DNA of 64,000 bases from Donghicola tyrosinivorans (GCF_003003355.1 NZ_PVTQ01000004.1:301244-365243), one strand, 5' to 3'. Positions 9,557-18,170 are shown, counted from the stretch's first letter. Made by a program: numbers and translations. The notes: a model not told the origin generated them from the letters alone.

Positions 9557-10519
9557 TTAACCGTCAAAGCCCGGAAGCGTGATTTCCCCGTTTTCGGCGG
9601 CCTCTTCCAGTCGGGCAAGGCGGCGTTTCATCCGTCGGACATCCAGCCGTTCTGCCGAGTTTTTGAGCAGGCGGTATTCATAGCCCACGTGATCGCGGCC
9701 GCGCAGGCTTTTGGCCAGCATCTGGATGTAGTGAGGGTATTCCCGCCGTGCCCGCAGCATCCGGTAGAGCGCCAAGGGGGTCAGTTTGCCGGTCATTGCT
9801 TTTGCCAGAAGCTTGTAGAGGATCTGCATGTTGATCAGATGTGCTTCGAGATCGCCTTCCATGTAGGGGATGCGGACCAGTTCAGTGTTCGGCCGGCGGA
9901 ACATAGCCGCGTGAATCGCATCGAACATGATGCCTGGATCATAGAGGATGTAGGCGCGTTCTGCGGCCTCCAGCATGTCGGGGGCAAATCCGAAGCGATC
10001 AGTGAAGGAGAGCCGCCGGATCGGGTGGAAGCGTTCGTCCCAGTGGGTCAGGCGCGGCTCAAGCGTGGCTTGCGGCTGGATCGCAATGACGGTCGCGCCA
10101 GGCGCCGCAACCGAGAATGCCGCTGCGGCGTATCCACAACTACCCTTGCCGTAGAATACCACCTGTTCGAATTCGTCAAAGAAGCCGTCATCGATCAGCC
10201 GGTCAAAGAACCCGTACACAGCCTTGTCGCGGAACCACGTATCCCCGTTCGATAGCAGGCAAAGATGCGACCAGCCCAATGAGCGGACCAGATCGAATCC
10301 CATTGGCTGGCCATTATCTGTGCCGGTTTGGGCATTCTCGATCGTTTCGAACGTCACCAGCAGGGTCGGCTTTTCGTCGATGAACACCGCACAATGATCT
10401 TTTCCGAGGGATTGAAAATAGCCATGGGCGTCCCCGATCTCGGAAAGCTTTTCCAGCCATGCGTCTTTGGAAAGATCCAGCATCGACTCGTCGAATGCGT
10501 TTGCCGTTTCCTGCATCAT
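9557..10519 (-). CDS. Conserved protein of unknown function, hydrolase-like elbow
   Basis: A 320-residue soluble protein. I recall close relatives in Rhodobacterales labelled 'phosphoadenosine phosphosulfate reductase', but I see neither a PAPS loop nor the catalytic-Cys motif of that family, so I do not adopt that name. The best landmark is FYGKGSCGYAAAAFS (about residues 122-136), which resembles the G-x-S-x-G nucleophile elbow of alpha/beta hydrolases. The N-terminus has DHCAVFIDEKPTLLVTFE and the C-terminus is arginine-rich and helical. AAGGAG lies just ahead of two adjacent ATG codons; either could be the start. It stands alone between pyrC and a divergent MoxR gene. Confidence 0.8.
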   Translation of the reverse strand: MMQETANAFDESMLDLSKDAWLEKLSEIGDAHGYFQSLGKDHCAVFIDEKPTLLVTFETIENAQTGTDNGQPMGFDLVRSLGWSHLCLLSNGDTWFRDKAVYGFFDRLIDDGFFDEFEQVVFYGKGSCGYAAAAFSVAAPGATVIAIQPQATLEPRLTHWDERFHPIRRLSFTDRFGFAPDMLEAAERAYILYDPGIMFDAIHAAMFRRPNTELVRIPYMEGDLEAHLINMQILYKLLAKAMTGKLTPLALYRMLRARREYPHYIQMLAKSLRGRDHVGYEYRLLKNSAERLDVRRMKRRLARLEEAAENGEITLPGFDG

Positions 10520-10835
10520 GGGCTCCTTGAGGGTCTTCGTACGAATTACGTAGTTTGACTAACAATTAATTTGGGCAGAAATGCGAACAGGACGGGCCCA
10601 TTCGGGGGCTCTGCAAGGAATATTCTCAATATTTTTCGTGTTTTCGCAATCTGCATTGATCGAACGACTGCGGCGATGTCCAAGTGGATACGGTAAGTAC
10701 TCTTTTTGATACCGTGGCAAATATCGATGAAGATCCGGTGAACAGGCGCGCCCTATAGCACCAAAGTCGCGGGAAACCCGATCTTGACCGGTGATGCCAA
10801 CCGTGCAGCATGGAACCCGTCGGGGAGGGGCAGAC
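10520..10835. other. Divergent intergenic region, no gene seen
   Basis: About 316 bases separate the unknown gene (minus) from the MoxR gene (plus) and must hold both promoters. It is clearly more A/T-rich than its surroundings. A perfect 10-bp palindrome TTCGTACGAA lies at 10536-10545, just upstream of the minus-strand gene's ribosome site. I see no convincing small ORF, tRNA or known RNA family here. Confidence 0.6.
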
Positions 10836-11747
10836 ATGACGAATTTCGAAAGCATCGATCAGGTGCAAAACGCGCTTGCGCAAGAAGGCTATGTATGTGG
10901 CAGGGCCTTGGCCACGGTCGTATTCCTGTCATTGCGGCTGGGACGCCCGCTGTTCCTTGAAGGCGAGGCCGGCACAGGTAAGACCGAAATCGCCAAGACG
11001 ATTGCCCGTTCTCTGAACCGCCCCTTGATCCGCTTGCAGTGTTATGAGGGGCTGGATGCCTCTAGCGCGGTCTATGACTGGAACTTTCCCGCCCAGATGA
11101 TCGCCATCCGCACGGCCGAGGCCTCGGGCGCTGCGGATCGCGGTGCCTTGCAACAGGAACTCTTCGGTCCCGACTTCCTGATCGAGCGTCCCTTGCTGCA
11201 AGCTATGCGCCCGCATCCGCAAGGTGCCCCCGTTCTGCTGATCGACGAGCTTGATCGCACCGACGAGCCATTTGAGGCCTTCCTGCTTGAGGCGCTCTCA
11301 GATTTCCAGATTTCGATCCCGGAAATGGGCACGATCAAGGCACCAGAACCTCCCATTGTGATAATCACATCGAACCGCACCCGCGAGGTACATGACGCGC
11401 TCAAGCGCCGCTGCCTCTACCACTGGGTGGATTATCCCGACGCTGCGCGTGAGCTTGAGATTCTCCATTCCCGCGTCCCCGAAGCGGCAGAGACGCTTTC
11501 GAAAGAGGTCATCGCTTTCGTCCAATCCCTGCGCACCGAAGATGTGTTCAAAAAGCCGGGCGTTGCGGAAACCATCGACTGGGCGAAATGCCTGCTGGCA
11601 CTGGATGTGATCTCCCTGACACCGGACGTTATCGCCGACACAATCGGAGCCTTGTTGAAATATCAGGACGACATCCAGCGCATCGCCGGATCCGAGGCCA
11701 CCCGACTGCTGGATCAAGCCCGCGCCAGCCTGACCGAAGACGCATGA
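10836..11747 (+). CDS. MoxR-type AAA+ ATPase
   Basis: MoxR ATPases act as chaperones that remodel or load metal into partner proteins, together with VWA-domain proteins. This 303-residue product has Walker A LEGEAGTGKTEIAKT (near residue 37), Walker B VLLIDELDRTDEPFEAFLLE and sensor ITSNRTREVHDALKRRC. I prefer the ATG giving MTNFESIDQ because GGGGAGGGG precedes it; an ATG 15 codons upstream lacks that. The next gene encodes a CoxE-like VWA protein, as expected for the family. No CO dehydrogenase or other obvious client is in the window, so the substrate is unknown. Confidence 0.93.
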   Translation: MTNFESIDQVQNALAQEGYVCGRALATVVFLSLRLGRPLFLEGEAGTGKTEIAKTIARSLNRPLIRLQCYEGLDASSAVYDWNFPAQMIAIRTAEASGAADRGALQQELFGPDFLIERPLLQAMRPHPQGAPVLLIDELDRTDEPFEAFLLEALSDFQISIPEMGTIKAPEPPIVIITSNRTREVHDALKRRCLYHWVDYPDAARELEILHSRVPEAAETLSKEVIAFVQSLRTEDVFKKPGVAETIDWAKCLLALDVISLTPDVIADTIGALLKYQDDIQRIAGSEATRLLDQARASLTEDA

Positions 11748-11748
11748 T

Positions 11749-11820
11749 CATTCATCTTAGCGCCAAATACCTTCGGGGGGCGGCGTCCCGCAGGGGCGCC
11801 GGGGGGCAGACAGCCCCCTG
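11749..11820 (+). repeat. Dispersed GGTATTT/hairpin repeat, copy B
   Basis: Begins two bases after the MoxR stop with TCATTCATCTTAGCGCC, AAATACC and TTCGGGGGG, and continues through two G/C hairpins ending GGGGGGCAGACAGCCCCC. It is the same element as copy A in the same orientation relative to the upstream gene. It fills most of the 92-bp gap between the MoxR and VWA genes and may reduce read-through. Confidence 0.8.
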
Positions 11821-11839
11821 CGCGGTCTGAAGGTGCGCG

Positions 11840-13105
11840 ATGGCTGAATACATCCCGCTCGAATTGCCTGAAAACCCGAGGCTTGCCGAAAATATCGCCC
11901 ATTTCGCGCGGGCCTTGCGCTATGCTGGCCTGCCGGTAGGGCCGGGCCGGGTGGCGGATGCGGTGCGTGCGGTGGCGGCCAGCGGCTTTACCAGCCGGAT
12001 GGATTTCTACCACACCCTTGCGGCCTGCTTCATTTCTCGTCCCGAACATCGTCTGGTCTTCGCGCAAACCTTCCGCCTGTTCTGGCGCGATCCGCGCTTT
12101 CTGGAACATATGATGAGCATGATGCTCCCCTCAGTTCGCGGGGTGCAGGAAGAGCGGAAAGCTCAAGCCGCAGAGAAGCGGGCGGCACAGGCGCTGCTAC
12201 AGGACCAAATCCCCGAGATGCCACAGTCCGAGGACGAAAGAGGCGGCGAGGAGATCGAGGTCGACAGCACTCTGACAATGTCCGAACAAGAGCGCCTGCG
12301 CTCGCTCGACTTCGAGCAGATGACCGCAGAAGAATTGGCCCGAGCCAAGCGCCAGATCGCCGAGATCCGGTTGCCTGTGCCGGTGATGCTGTCACGGCGG
12401 TGCGCTCCCGATCTGCAAGGGGCCCGTATTGATGCGCGGCGCACTTTGCGGGCGGCGCTGCGAAATGGGGGGGAACTTCGGCAACTGCCTCGGATGGCAC
12501 CGAAACCGCGTCCTTTGTCGCTGGTGGCGCTTTGCGATATCTCCGGGTCAATGAGCCAATATTCCCGCGCGATGCTGCATTTCCTTCATGCGGTCTCAAA
12601 TGACGGGGGCAGTGGTTGGGGGCGTATTCATGCCTTCACCTTCGGCACCCGTCTGACGAACATCACCCGCCATTTGAAGGCCAAAGATGTGGATGCGGCC
12701 TTAGCCGCCGCCGGTGCAGAAGCTCAGGATTGGCAGGGCGGCACGCGGATTGGCGAGACGCTGGCGCGGTTCAACCGTGACTGGTCTCGTCGGGTGTTAG
12801 GGCAGGGCGCTGTGGTGATCCTGATCACTGACGGGCTTGAGCGGGGCGATCCGGACTTGCTTGCGCTTGAGGCCGGACGCTTGGGCCGCAGCGCCCGCAA
12901 GCTGATCTGGGTGAACCCGCTGCTGCGATGGGAAGAGTTCGCCCCACGGGCCAAGGGGATTCAGGCTTTGCTGCCCCATGTGGATGTGTTCCGGACCGGC
13001 CACAACATCGCTTCGATCGAGGGGTTGGCTGACGCGTTGTCCGGTGATGGCGGAGAGAAAGCCCGCATGATGCAGGCGCTGCACAGCTACACCTCCGAAG
13101 GCTAA
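11840..13105 (+). CDS. CoxE-like VWA domain protein
   Basis: A 421-residue VWA CoxE family protein, partner of the MoxR ATPase upstream. The N-terminal helical half contains a charged stretch (residues 100-145, rich in Glu, Lys and Ala). The C-terminal von Willebrand A domain has the MIDAS motif ALCDISGSMSQYSR (near residue 232), the conserved TFGTRLTNIT and the second metal region ITDGLERGDPDLL. Members assist maturation of metalloenzymes such as CO dehydrogenase; the client here is not identified. Start ATG is preceded by a weak GAAGG. A strong hairpin terminator follows the stop. Confidence 0.92.
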   Translation: MAEYIPLELPENPRLAENIAHFARALRYAGLPVGPGRVADAVRAVAASGFTSRMDFYHTLAACFISRPEHRLVFAQTFRLFWRDPRFLEHMMSMMLPSVRGVQEERKAQAAEKRAAQALLQDQIPEMPQSEDERGGEEIEVDSTLTMSEQERLRSLDFEQMTAEELARAKRQIAEIRLPVPVMLSRRCAPDLQGARIDARRTLRAALRNGGELRQLPRMAPKPRPLSLVALCDISGSMSQYSRAMLHFLHAVSNDGGSGWGRIHAFTFGTRLTNITRHLKAKDVDAALAAAGAEAQDWQGGTRIGETLARFNRDWSRRVLGQGAVVILITDGLERGDPDLLALEAGRLGRSARKLIWVNPLLRWEEFAPRAKGIQALLPHVDVFRTGHNIASIEGLADALSGDGGEKARMMQALHSYTSEG

Positions 13106-13126
13106 GCCTTTTCCAAATCCGGCGGA

Positions 13127-13154
13127 GCGCCCCTTGCGGGGCGCACAGGTTTTT
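13127..13154 (+). terminator. Rho-independent terminator after the VWA gene
   Basis: GCGCCCC (13127-13133) pairs with GGGGCGC (13138-13144) around TTGC, and ACAGGTTTTT follows. It separates the MoxR-VWA unit from the convergent glutathione transferase gene. Confidence 0.7.
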
Positions 13155-13184
13155 GGGTCATTTATGGATAGGCGAAAAAGACCT

Positions 13185-13895
13185 TCAGGCTTTGGTGTCT
13201 TTGAACATTCCGCGCATGGCCTCGCGATCTTTTTGCAGGGCTTGGCGCTTTTCCAGCGCCAGTGCCATGCCACGGGCAACGGCGGGGCGGGAGGCCATGG
13301 CCTCTAACCAGCGCGCCATGTGGGGCTTGTCTTCAAGGGTTTGCTTTTGCCCCTCCCAGAGAGACGCCCACCCGTAGATCGCCATATCCGCGATGGAATA
13401 AAAGTCTCCGGCCACCCAAGCATTTCGCGCCAGTTGCCCATCCAGCACCTTATACAGGCGGGCGGTTTCCTTGATGTAGCGCTCTTTCGCGTATGGCAGG
13501 TCCTGTGGTGGGGTCATCAGAGGGGCGTATTTGACAAAGTGATGGGTTTGCCCTGCCATCGGGCCAAGTCCCCCCATTTGCCACATCAGCCATTGACCGA
13601 CATTAAGCCTGTCTCGTTCGGTGGTACCATAGAATTGGCCGGTCTTACGGGCGAGGTATTGCAGGATCGCGCCGGACTCGAACAGAGAGACCGGCGCTCC
13701 GTCCGGGCCTTCGGGATCGGTGATCGCAGGCATCTTGTTATTAGGGCTGATTTTCAGGAATTCCGGCTTGAATTGATCCCCTGCGCTGATGTCCACCAGA
13801 TGCAGATTGTAGGGCAGGCCCATCTCTTCCAGCGCGACAGAGATTTTCCATCCGTTGGGCGTGGGCCAGTAGTAGAGTTCGATCGGGGTTGGCAT
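13185..13895 (-). CDS. Ure2/YfcG-like glutathione transferase
   Basis: Glutathione-dependent oxidoreductase or transferase with a thioredoxin-like N-terminal domain and an all-helical C-terminal domain, 236 residues. YYWPTPNGWKISVALEE carries the Thr/Asn pair used by the Nu-class enzymes YfcG and YghU, in place of a catalytic Ser or Cys. NNKMPAITDPEG provides the cis-proline, and SLFESGAILQYLARK the Glu-Ser glutathione contact. I chose MPTPIELYY; an ATG eight codons upstream is less likely by homology. The gene is monocistronic and converges on the MoxR-VWA pair. Substrate unknown; a disulfide-bond reductase role is inferred from the YfcG-like motif. Confidence 0.9.
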   Translation of the reverse strand: MPTPIELYYWPTPNGWKISVALEEMGLPYNLHLVDISAGDQFKPEFLKISPNNKMPAITDPEGPDGAPVSLFESGAILQYLARKTGQFYGTTERDRLNVGQWLMWQMGGLGPMAGQTHHFVKYAPLMTPPQDLPYAKERYIKETARLYKVLDGQLARNAWVAGDFYSIADMAIYGWASLWEGQKQTLEDKPHMARWLEAMASRPAVARGMALALEKRQALQKDREAMRGMFKDTKA

Positions 13896-14010
13896 TGGCG
13901 TTAACCTTCTGTTCACCATTGCGCTCTAGCTTGGTCAGAGTTGCAGTTTTGGCAAGGGTGCTTGGTAAATCCGACAGGTTGACGCAGGGCCGCGTAGGGC
14001 GTAATCGGGT

Positions 14011-14064
14011 CCGGTGGCGCTTTGTTACCGGATTGCGGGCCACGATAAATAAACCGCTAAAGAG
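14011..14064 (+). ncRNA. SAM-II riboswitch aptamer
   Basis: The leader of metZ matches the alphaproteobacterial metA/SAM-II motif. GGTGGC (14013-14018) pairs with GCCAC (14039-14043) as P1, ACCGGATTGC lies in the loop, and the conserved tail GATAAATAAACCGCTAAAGA begins at 14044. That tail forms the pseudoknot that encloses S-adenosylmethionine in this class. It sits about 85 bases upstream of an O-succinylhomoserine sulfhydrylase gene, the usual target, and is followed by a terminator hairpin. Confidence 0.9.
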
Positions 14065-14076
14065 GTCAGGCTTGGG

Positions 14077-14111
14077 ACCCCCCTGTTGCTGACCGCGACC
14101 GGGGGTTTTTT
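14077..14111 (+). terminator. Attenuator terminator downstream of the SAM-II aptamer
   Basis: ACCCCC (14077-14082) pairs with GGGGGT (14101-14106), and a run of T residues follows. A G/C stem with a U tract between the aptamer and the metZ start codon suggests control by premature termination when SAM is abundant. SAM-II riboswitches are also known to act on translation, so the mechanism here is inferred. Confidence 0.75.
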
Positions 14112-14146
14112 CGTGGCTGATTGCCGCGCAGAATGGAGACTGGACG

Positions 14147-15337
14147 ATGACGAAGGACAACTCGAACTGGAAATCGCGCACCAAAGCGGTGCACAGCGGT
14201 ACCCGTCGCAGCCAATATGGCGAAGTGTCCGAGGCCATCTTTATGACCCAGGGCTTTGTCTATGAGACCGCTGAGGCGGCCGAGGCGCGCTTTGTCCAAC
14301 TGGGCGAGGATGAGTTCATCTATGCCCGCTATGGCAACCCGACTGTCGCCATGTTCGAAGACCGTATCGCCGCCATTGAAGGCACCGAAGATGCCTTTGC
14401 CTGCGCCAGCGGGATGGCTGCGGTCAACGGGGCGCTGGTCTCGATGCTGCGGGCAGGGGATCACGTGGTGTCGGCCAAGGCGCTGTTCGGCTCGTGCCTT
14501 TATATCCTTGAAGAAATTCTGGGCCGGTATGGCGTGGACGTGACCTTTGTGGACGGCACCGATCTGGATCAGTGGAAGGCGGCGATCCGCCCTGACACCA
14601 AGGCCGTGTTCTTTGAGTCCGTTTCCAACCCCGCGTTGGAAGTCATTGATATGAAGTCGGTTTCCGATCTGGCCCATGCGGTTGGCGCATTGGTTGTGGT
14701 GGACAACGTTTTCTCGACGCCGGTGTTTTCGCGGGCGACGGAATTGGGTGCGGATGTGATCGTCTATTCGACCACCAAGCACATTGATGGTCAGGGTCGT
14801 GCCCTTGGTGGTGTGGTTCTGGGGAGCAAGGAATTCATCCGTGGCACCCTTGAGCCATACATGAAGCATACGGGCGCCGCGATGAGCCCCTTTACGGCCT
14901 GGATCATGCTGAAGGGCCTTGAGACGTTGGATCTGCGCGTGCGGGCTCAAGCGGCTACCGCTGCCGCAATTGCCAAGGCGCTTGAGGGTCATCCGAAGCT
15001 GGAACGTGTTGTTTATCCTGGCAGCCCCTCGCATCCGCAGTATGACCTGTGTCAGGCGCAGATGGGTTCGGGCGGGACCATGGTGGCCTATGAGATCAAA
15101 GGCGGTCGCGATGCGGCGTTCCGCTTCATGAACGCGCTGGAGATCTGCACCATCTCGAACAACCTCGGGGATGCAAAGACCATCGTGACCCATCCCGCGA
15201 CCACGACGCACCAGCGTCTGCCGCAGGAACAAAAGGATCACTTGGGGATTACATACGGGCTTATTCGCATGAGCGCGGGCCTCGAAGATGCGCAGGATCT
15301 GATCGATGACGTTTTGCGCGGATTGGATGCCGTCTGA
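14147..15337 (+). CDS. metZ: O-succinylhomoserine sulfhydrylase
   Basis: PLP enzyme that makes homocysteine directly from O-succinylhomoserine and sulfide, the direct sulfhydrylation route to methionine. The 396 residues follow the Cys/Met-metabolism family: YARYGNPT near residue 64, ACASGMAAVN, the cofactor lysine in YSTTKHIDGQGR, and the C-terminal SNNLGDAKTIVTHPATTTH motif. I name it MetZ, not cystathionine gamma-synthase, because of the N-terminal KAVHSGTRRSQYGEVSEA form and the SAM-II riboswitch ahead of it. Feedback by SAM through that riboswitch fits the pathway. Confidence 0.93.
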   Translation: MTKDNSNWKSRTKAVHSGTRRSQYGEVSEAIFMTQGFVYETAEAAEARFVQLGEDEFIYARYGNPTVAMFEDRIAAIEGTEDAFACASGMAAVNGALVSMLRAGDHVVSAKALFGSCLYILEEILGRYGVDVTFVDGTDLDQWKAAIRPDTKAVFFESVSNPALEVIDMKSVSDLAHAVGALVVVDNVFSTPVFSRATELGADVIVYSTTKHIDGQGRALGGVVLGSKEFIRGTLEPYMKHTGAAMSPFTAWIMLKGLETLDLRVRAQAATAAAIAKALEGHPKLERVVYPGSPSHPQYDLCQAQMGSGGTMVAYEIKGGRDAAFRFMNALEICTISNNLGDAKTIVTHPATTTHQRLPQEQKDHLGITYGLIRMSAGLEDAQDLIDDVLRGLDAV

Positions 15338-15387
15338 AACTGATCCATTCGGGGTGGTCTCACGTATCCGTATGGGGAATTGGAAAA

Positions 15388-15405
15388 GTAGGTGTGAATT
15401 CCTAC
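15388..15405. promoter_or_regulatory. Inverted repeat upstream of folE2
   Basis: GTAGG (15388-15392) and CCTAC (15401-15405) flank TGTGAATT, ending 36 bases before the folE2 ATG. FolE2 genes are often controlled by zinc or other metals in bacteria, so an operator is conceivable. The arms are short and I cannot assign a regulator. Confidence 0.35.
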
Positions 15406-15441
15406 GTTACTAATGGCCTGGTACCACAGGAGACAGAACGG

Positions 15442-16539
15442 ATGAACGTACATATCTCGGATTTGGAACAGCAACCTACCGAAGCAGAAGCGGCAGAAGC
15501 ACTGGAGTTGCTTCGGCGATTCATGCGCGGTGCCAGTTCCGAGGATGCTGCGGGCCTTGTTCCCGAATTAAAAGAGATCGCAGGGGCAGAGGCGGGTTAT
15601 CCTGTCTTGTCCCGCGAGTATCCTGAGGGTTTGAAGGTAGATGCCGCTTACAAAGCGGCGCTGCCCGACCTTCAAAACGGCCCTTCCAGTTTGATCCGTG
15701 GTGCTCATGAGCAGATCCAGCATGTGGGGATTTCGAATTTCCGCCTGCCGATCCGCTACCATACCCGTGATAACGGCGATCTGACGCTGGAGACTAGCGT
15801 GACCGGCACCGTCAGTCTTGATGCTGATAAAAAGGGCATCAACATGTCCCGCATCATGCGCAGCTTTTACAAGCACGCAGAAAAGACCTTTAGCTTTGAA
15901 GTGATCGAGGCGGCCTTGGACGACTACAAAGCCGATCTGGAAAGCTTTGATGCACGCATCCAGATGCGCTTGAGCTATCCGGTGAAAGTGCCTTCACTGC
16001 GCTCGGGTCTGTCCGGTTACCAATATTACGATATTGCGCTGGAGCTGGTGGAAAAGGGCGGTGTGCGTCGCAAAGTTGTGCATCTGGACTTTGTCTATAG
16101 CTCGACCTGTCCGTGTTCGCTGGAACTGAGCGAGCATGCTCGTATGACCCGTGGTCAGTTGGCAACGCCCCATTCCCAGCGCTCGGTTGCGCGGGTGTCG
16201 GTGGAGTTGCGGCCGGAGCAGGAATGCCTGTGGTTCGAAGACCTGATCGAATTGTGCCGTGCCGCCGTGCCAACGGAAACTCAGGTGATGGTGAAGCGCG
16301 AGGATGAGCAGGCTTTTGCAGAGCTAAATGCGGCGAACCCAATCTTTGTGGAAGACGCAGCGCGCCTGTTCTGCGAGCAATTGCAAAAAGATTGGCGGGT
16401 TGGTGATTTCCGTGTGATCGCAAGTCATCAGGAAAGTCTGCATAGCCATGATGCGGTGAGCATCCTGACCCAAGGGCCGCTGTTCGAGCAAGACAGTCTG
16501 GACCCGCGCCTGTTCTCGACCCTGTTCCACGTGGGCTGA
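15442..16539 (+). CDS. folE2: GTP cyclohydrolase IB (FolE2)
   Basis: Opens the folate pathway by converting GTP to dihydroneopterin triphosphate, with a metal-flexible enzyme unlike the zinc-dependent FolE. Family marks are VGISNFRLPIRY, the STCPCSLELS motif containing the catalytic metal-binding Cys, and NPIFVEDAAR near the C-terminus. The start MNVHISDLEQQ has AGGAG about nine bases upstream; an ATG 16 codons earlier lacks one. At 365 residues it is longer than the shortest relatives, with an N-terminal helical extension of about 60 residues. folB and folP are encoded about 11 kb away, completing much of the pathway. Confidence 0.93.
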   Translation: MNVHISDLEQQPTEAEAAEALELLRRFMRGASSEDAAGLVPELKEIAGAEAGYPVLSREYPEGLKVDAAYKAALPDLQNGPSSLIRGAHEQIQHVGISNFRLPIRYHTRDNGDLTLETSVTGTVSLDADKKGINMSRIMRSFYKHAEKTFSFEVIEAALDDYKADLESFDARIQMRLSYPVKVPSLRSGLSGYQYYDIALELVEKGGVRRKVVHLDFVYSSTCPCSLELSEHARMTRGQLATPHSQRSVARVSVELRPEQECLWFEDLIELCRAAVPTETQVMVKREDEQAFAELNAANPIFVEDAARLFCEQLQKDWRVGDFRVIASHQESLHSHDAVSILTQGPLFEQDSLDPRLFSTLFHVG

Positions 16540-16545
16540 GGGCGT

Positions 16546-16608
16546 CGTGGGGGCGCTGCCCCCCGCGGGCTTTGCCCGCGCCCCCCGAGGTATTTTTGCC
16601 AAGATGAA
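16546..16608 (+). repeat. Dispersed GGTATTT/hairpin repeat, copy C
   Basis: Follows the folE2 stop. A hairpin GCGGGC-TTT-GCCCGC (16565-16579) is followed by the core CCCCCCGAGGTATTTTTGCC and AAGATGAA. The core is in the opposite orientation, relative to its upstream gene, from copies A and B. A short frame through it codes only an artefactual peptide. Confidence 0.8.
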
Positions 16609-16721
16609 AAGGCCGCTGGAGACAGGGGTCTTTTTTGTTTTGTGCAAGGAAGAGGAGGATTTAGGCGGCATGCGTTGCAGGTGCTTGACAGGCTTGGGGG
16701 GACAGTCCAAGGCTGCCTCTT

Positions 16722-18170
16722 ATGTTTGATCTTCGTCCCGTCGGATATGTGATCGGCCTTTTGGTCGTGGCGCTTGGCGTCTTTATGGTGCCGCCGCTTC
16801 TGGTCGATCTGGCCGAGGGGCGCGGCGAGGCTCATGTCTTTTTGCAAAGCTCGTTGGTGACCATTCTGTTTGGTGGTCTGATGGCGCTGGCCTGTGCGAA
16901 TGCGGTGAAAGAAGGACTGTCCTTGCAGCAGACCTTTTTGCTGACCACAGGCGTTTGGTTTGTACTGTCGATTTTTGGGGCACTGCCATTTGTAATCGGG
17001 GCGACCGATGCGCGACTTGTAGACGCGTTTTTCGAGGCGGTTTCGGGGATTACCACCACAGGCTCGACCGTGTTTTCGGGGCTGGACGACCTGCCAAAGG
17101 GTATTCTGCTGTGGCGGGGTATTCTGCAGTGGCTTGGGGGCATCGGCATCATTGTTGTGGCCATGGTGTTCCTGCCCGAGTTGCGGGTCGGGGGGATGCA
17201 GATTTTTCGCGCTGAAGCCTTTGATACAATGGGGAAAATTCTGCCCCGAGCCAGTGCGATCGCGGCGCAGATATTTGTGATTTATCTGGGTCTGACGATG
17301 CTGTGCGGCTTTTGCTATCTGGTTCTGGGGATGGGCGCCTTTGACGCCACGGTGCACGCGCTGACCACCATGTCGACGGGTGGATTTTCGAACTATGACG
17401 CGTCATTCGGGACGTTCTCGGGGCCGGCGGAATATGTGGCCTCGGTCTTTATGATTTTGGCGGCGCTGCCTTTTGTGCGTTATGTTCAGTTGGTCAACGG
17501 GAACCGGACGGCCTTGTTCAAGGACGCGCAGGTGCGCGGGTTCTTGATGGTGATCGCGGTGTTGACCGTGGTGACTACATTGGTGCTGACGCGGATCTTT
17601 CCCCATCATTGGGAACAGGCGATGCGCGAGGGGCTGTTCAACATCACGTCGATTATCAGCGGCACGGGCTATGCCAGTGTGGACTATATGGAGTGGGGTC
17701 CATTCCTGATCTGCATGTTCTTTTTCATCGGTCTGATCGGGGGCTGTGCGGGCTCGACTGCGTGTTCGATCAAGATCTTCCGCTATCAGCTGCTGATCGC
17801 TTCGTTGAAAGTGCAGATCCAGAAGATCTATGCGCCGAATGGCGTGTTTGTGGCCCGGTATGAGGGGCGGCAGATCGGCGATGACGTGCTGAGCTCGGTC
17901 ATGGCCTATTTCGTGTTTTTTGTCGTGTCACTTGGCATACTGACGTTTTTTCTGTCGCTAACAGGCTTGGATCTGGTGACGGCGATTTCGTCTGCGGCGA
18001 CGGCGCTGGCCAATATCGGTCCCGGGTTGGGACCGGAAGTGGGGCCTGCGGGCAACTTTGCCGGCGTGAATGATGTGGCGAAATGGATGCTGGCGATTGC
18101 CATGCTTGTCGGTCGGTTGGAGCTTTTGGTCGTTTACGCCTTGTTCACCGTCCGGTTCTGGCGCGCCTGA
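16722..18170 (+). CDS. trkH: TrkH family potassium uptake protein
   Basis: Membrane subunit of the Trk potassium transporter, 482 residues with about ten to twelve helices. The four pore-loop signatures with their filter glycines can be read: GITTTGSTVF (residues 109-118), TTMSTGGFSN, IISGTGYASV and LANIGPGLG. It needs the cytoplasmic NAD-binding TrkA protein, which is not in the window. No good Shine-Dalgarno precedes the ATG, so a slightly different start is possible. Its stop codon sits in the loop of a perfect 9-bp stem shared with the convergent gene. Confidence 0.94.
   Translation: MFDLRPVGYVIGLLVVALGVFMVPPLLVDLAEGRGEAHVFLQSSLVTILFGGLMALACANAVKEGLSLQQTFLLTTGVWFVLSIFGALPFVIGATDARLVDAFFEAVSGITTTGSTVFSGLDDLPKGILLWRGILQWLGGIGIIVVAMVFLPELRVGGMQIFRAEAFDTMGKILPRASAIAAQIFVIYLGLTMLCGFCYLVLGMGAFDATVHALTTMSTGGFSNYDASFGTFSGPAEYVASVFMILAALPFVRYVQLVNGNRTALFKDAQVRGFLMVIAVLTVVTTLVLTRIFPHHWEQAMREGLFNITSIISGTGYASVDYMEWGPFLICMFFFIGLIGGCAGSTACSIKIFRYQLLIASLKVQIQKIYAPNGVFVARYEGRQIGDDVLSSVMAYFVFFVVSLGILTFFLSLTGLDLVTAISSAATALANIGPGLGPEVGPAGNFAGVNDVAKWMLAIAMLVGRLELLVVYALFTVRFWRA

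Noticed and set aside
7641..9560. A 639-codon plus-strand frame across pyrE and pyrC
   Set aside because: It runs through two well-defined genes and the repeat between them; glycine- and histidine-rich composition fits an antisense artefact.
11840..13105. The MoxR-VWA pair as part of an unknown defence or metal-loading island
   Set aside because: The two-gene arrangement is common in proteobacteria and no client enzyme or defence gene is adjacent.
16547..16729. A 60-codon frame after folE2 giving PAGFARAPRGIFAKMK
   Set aside because: It is translation of dispersed repeat copy C; similar peptides arise wherever this repeat is read.
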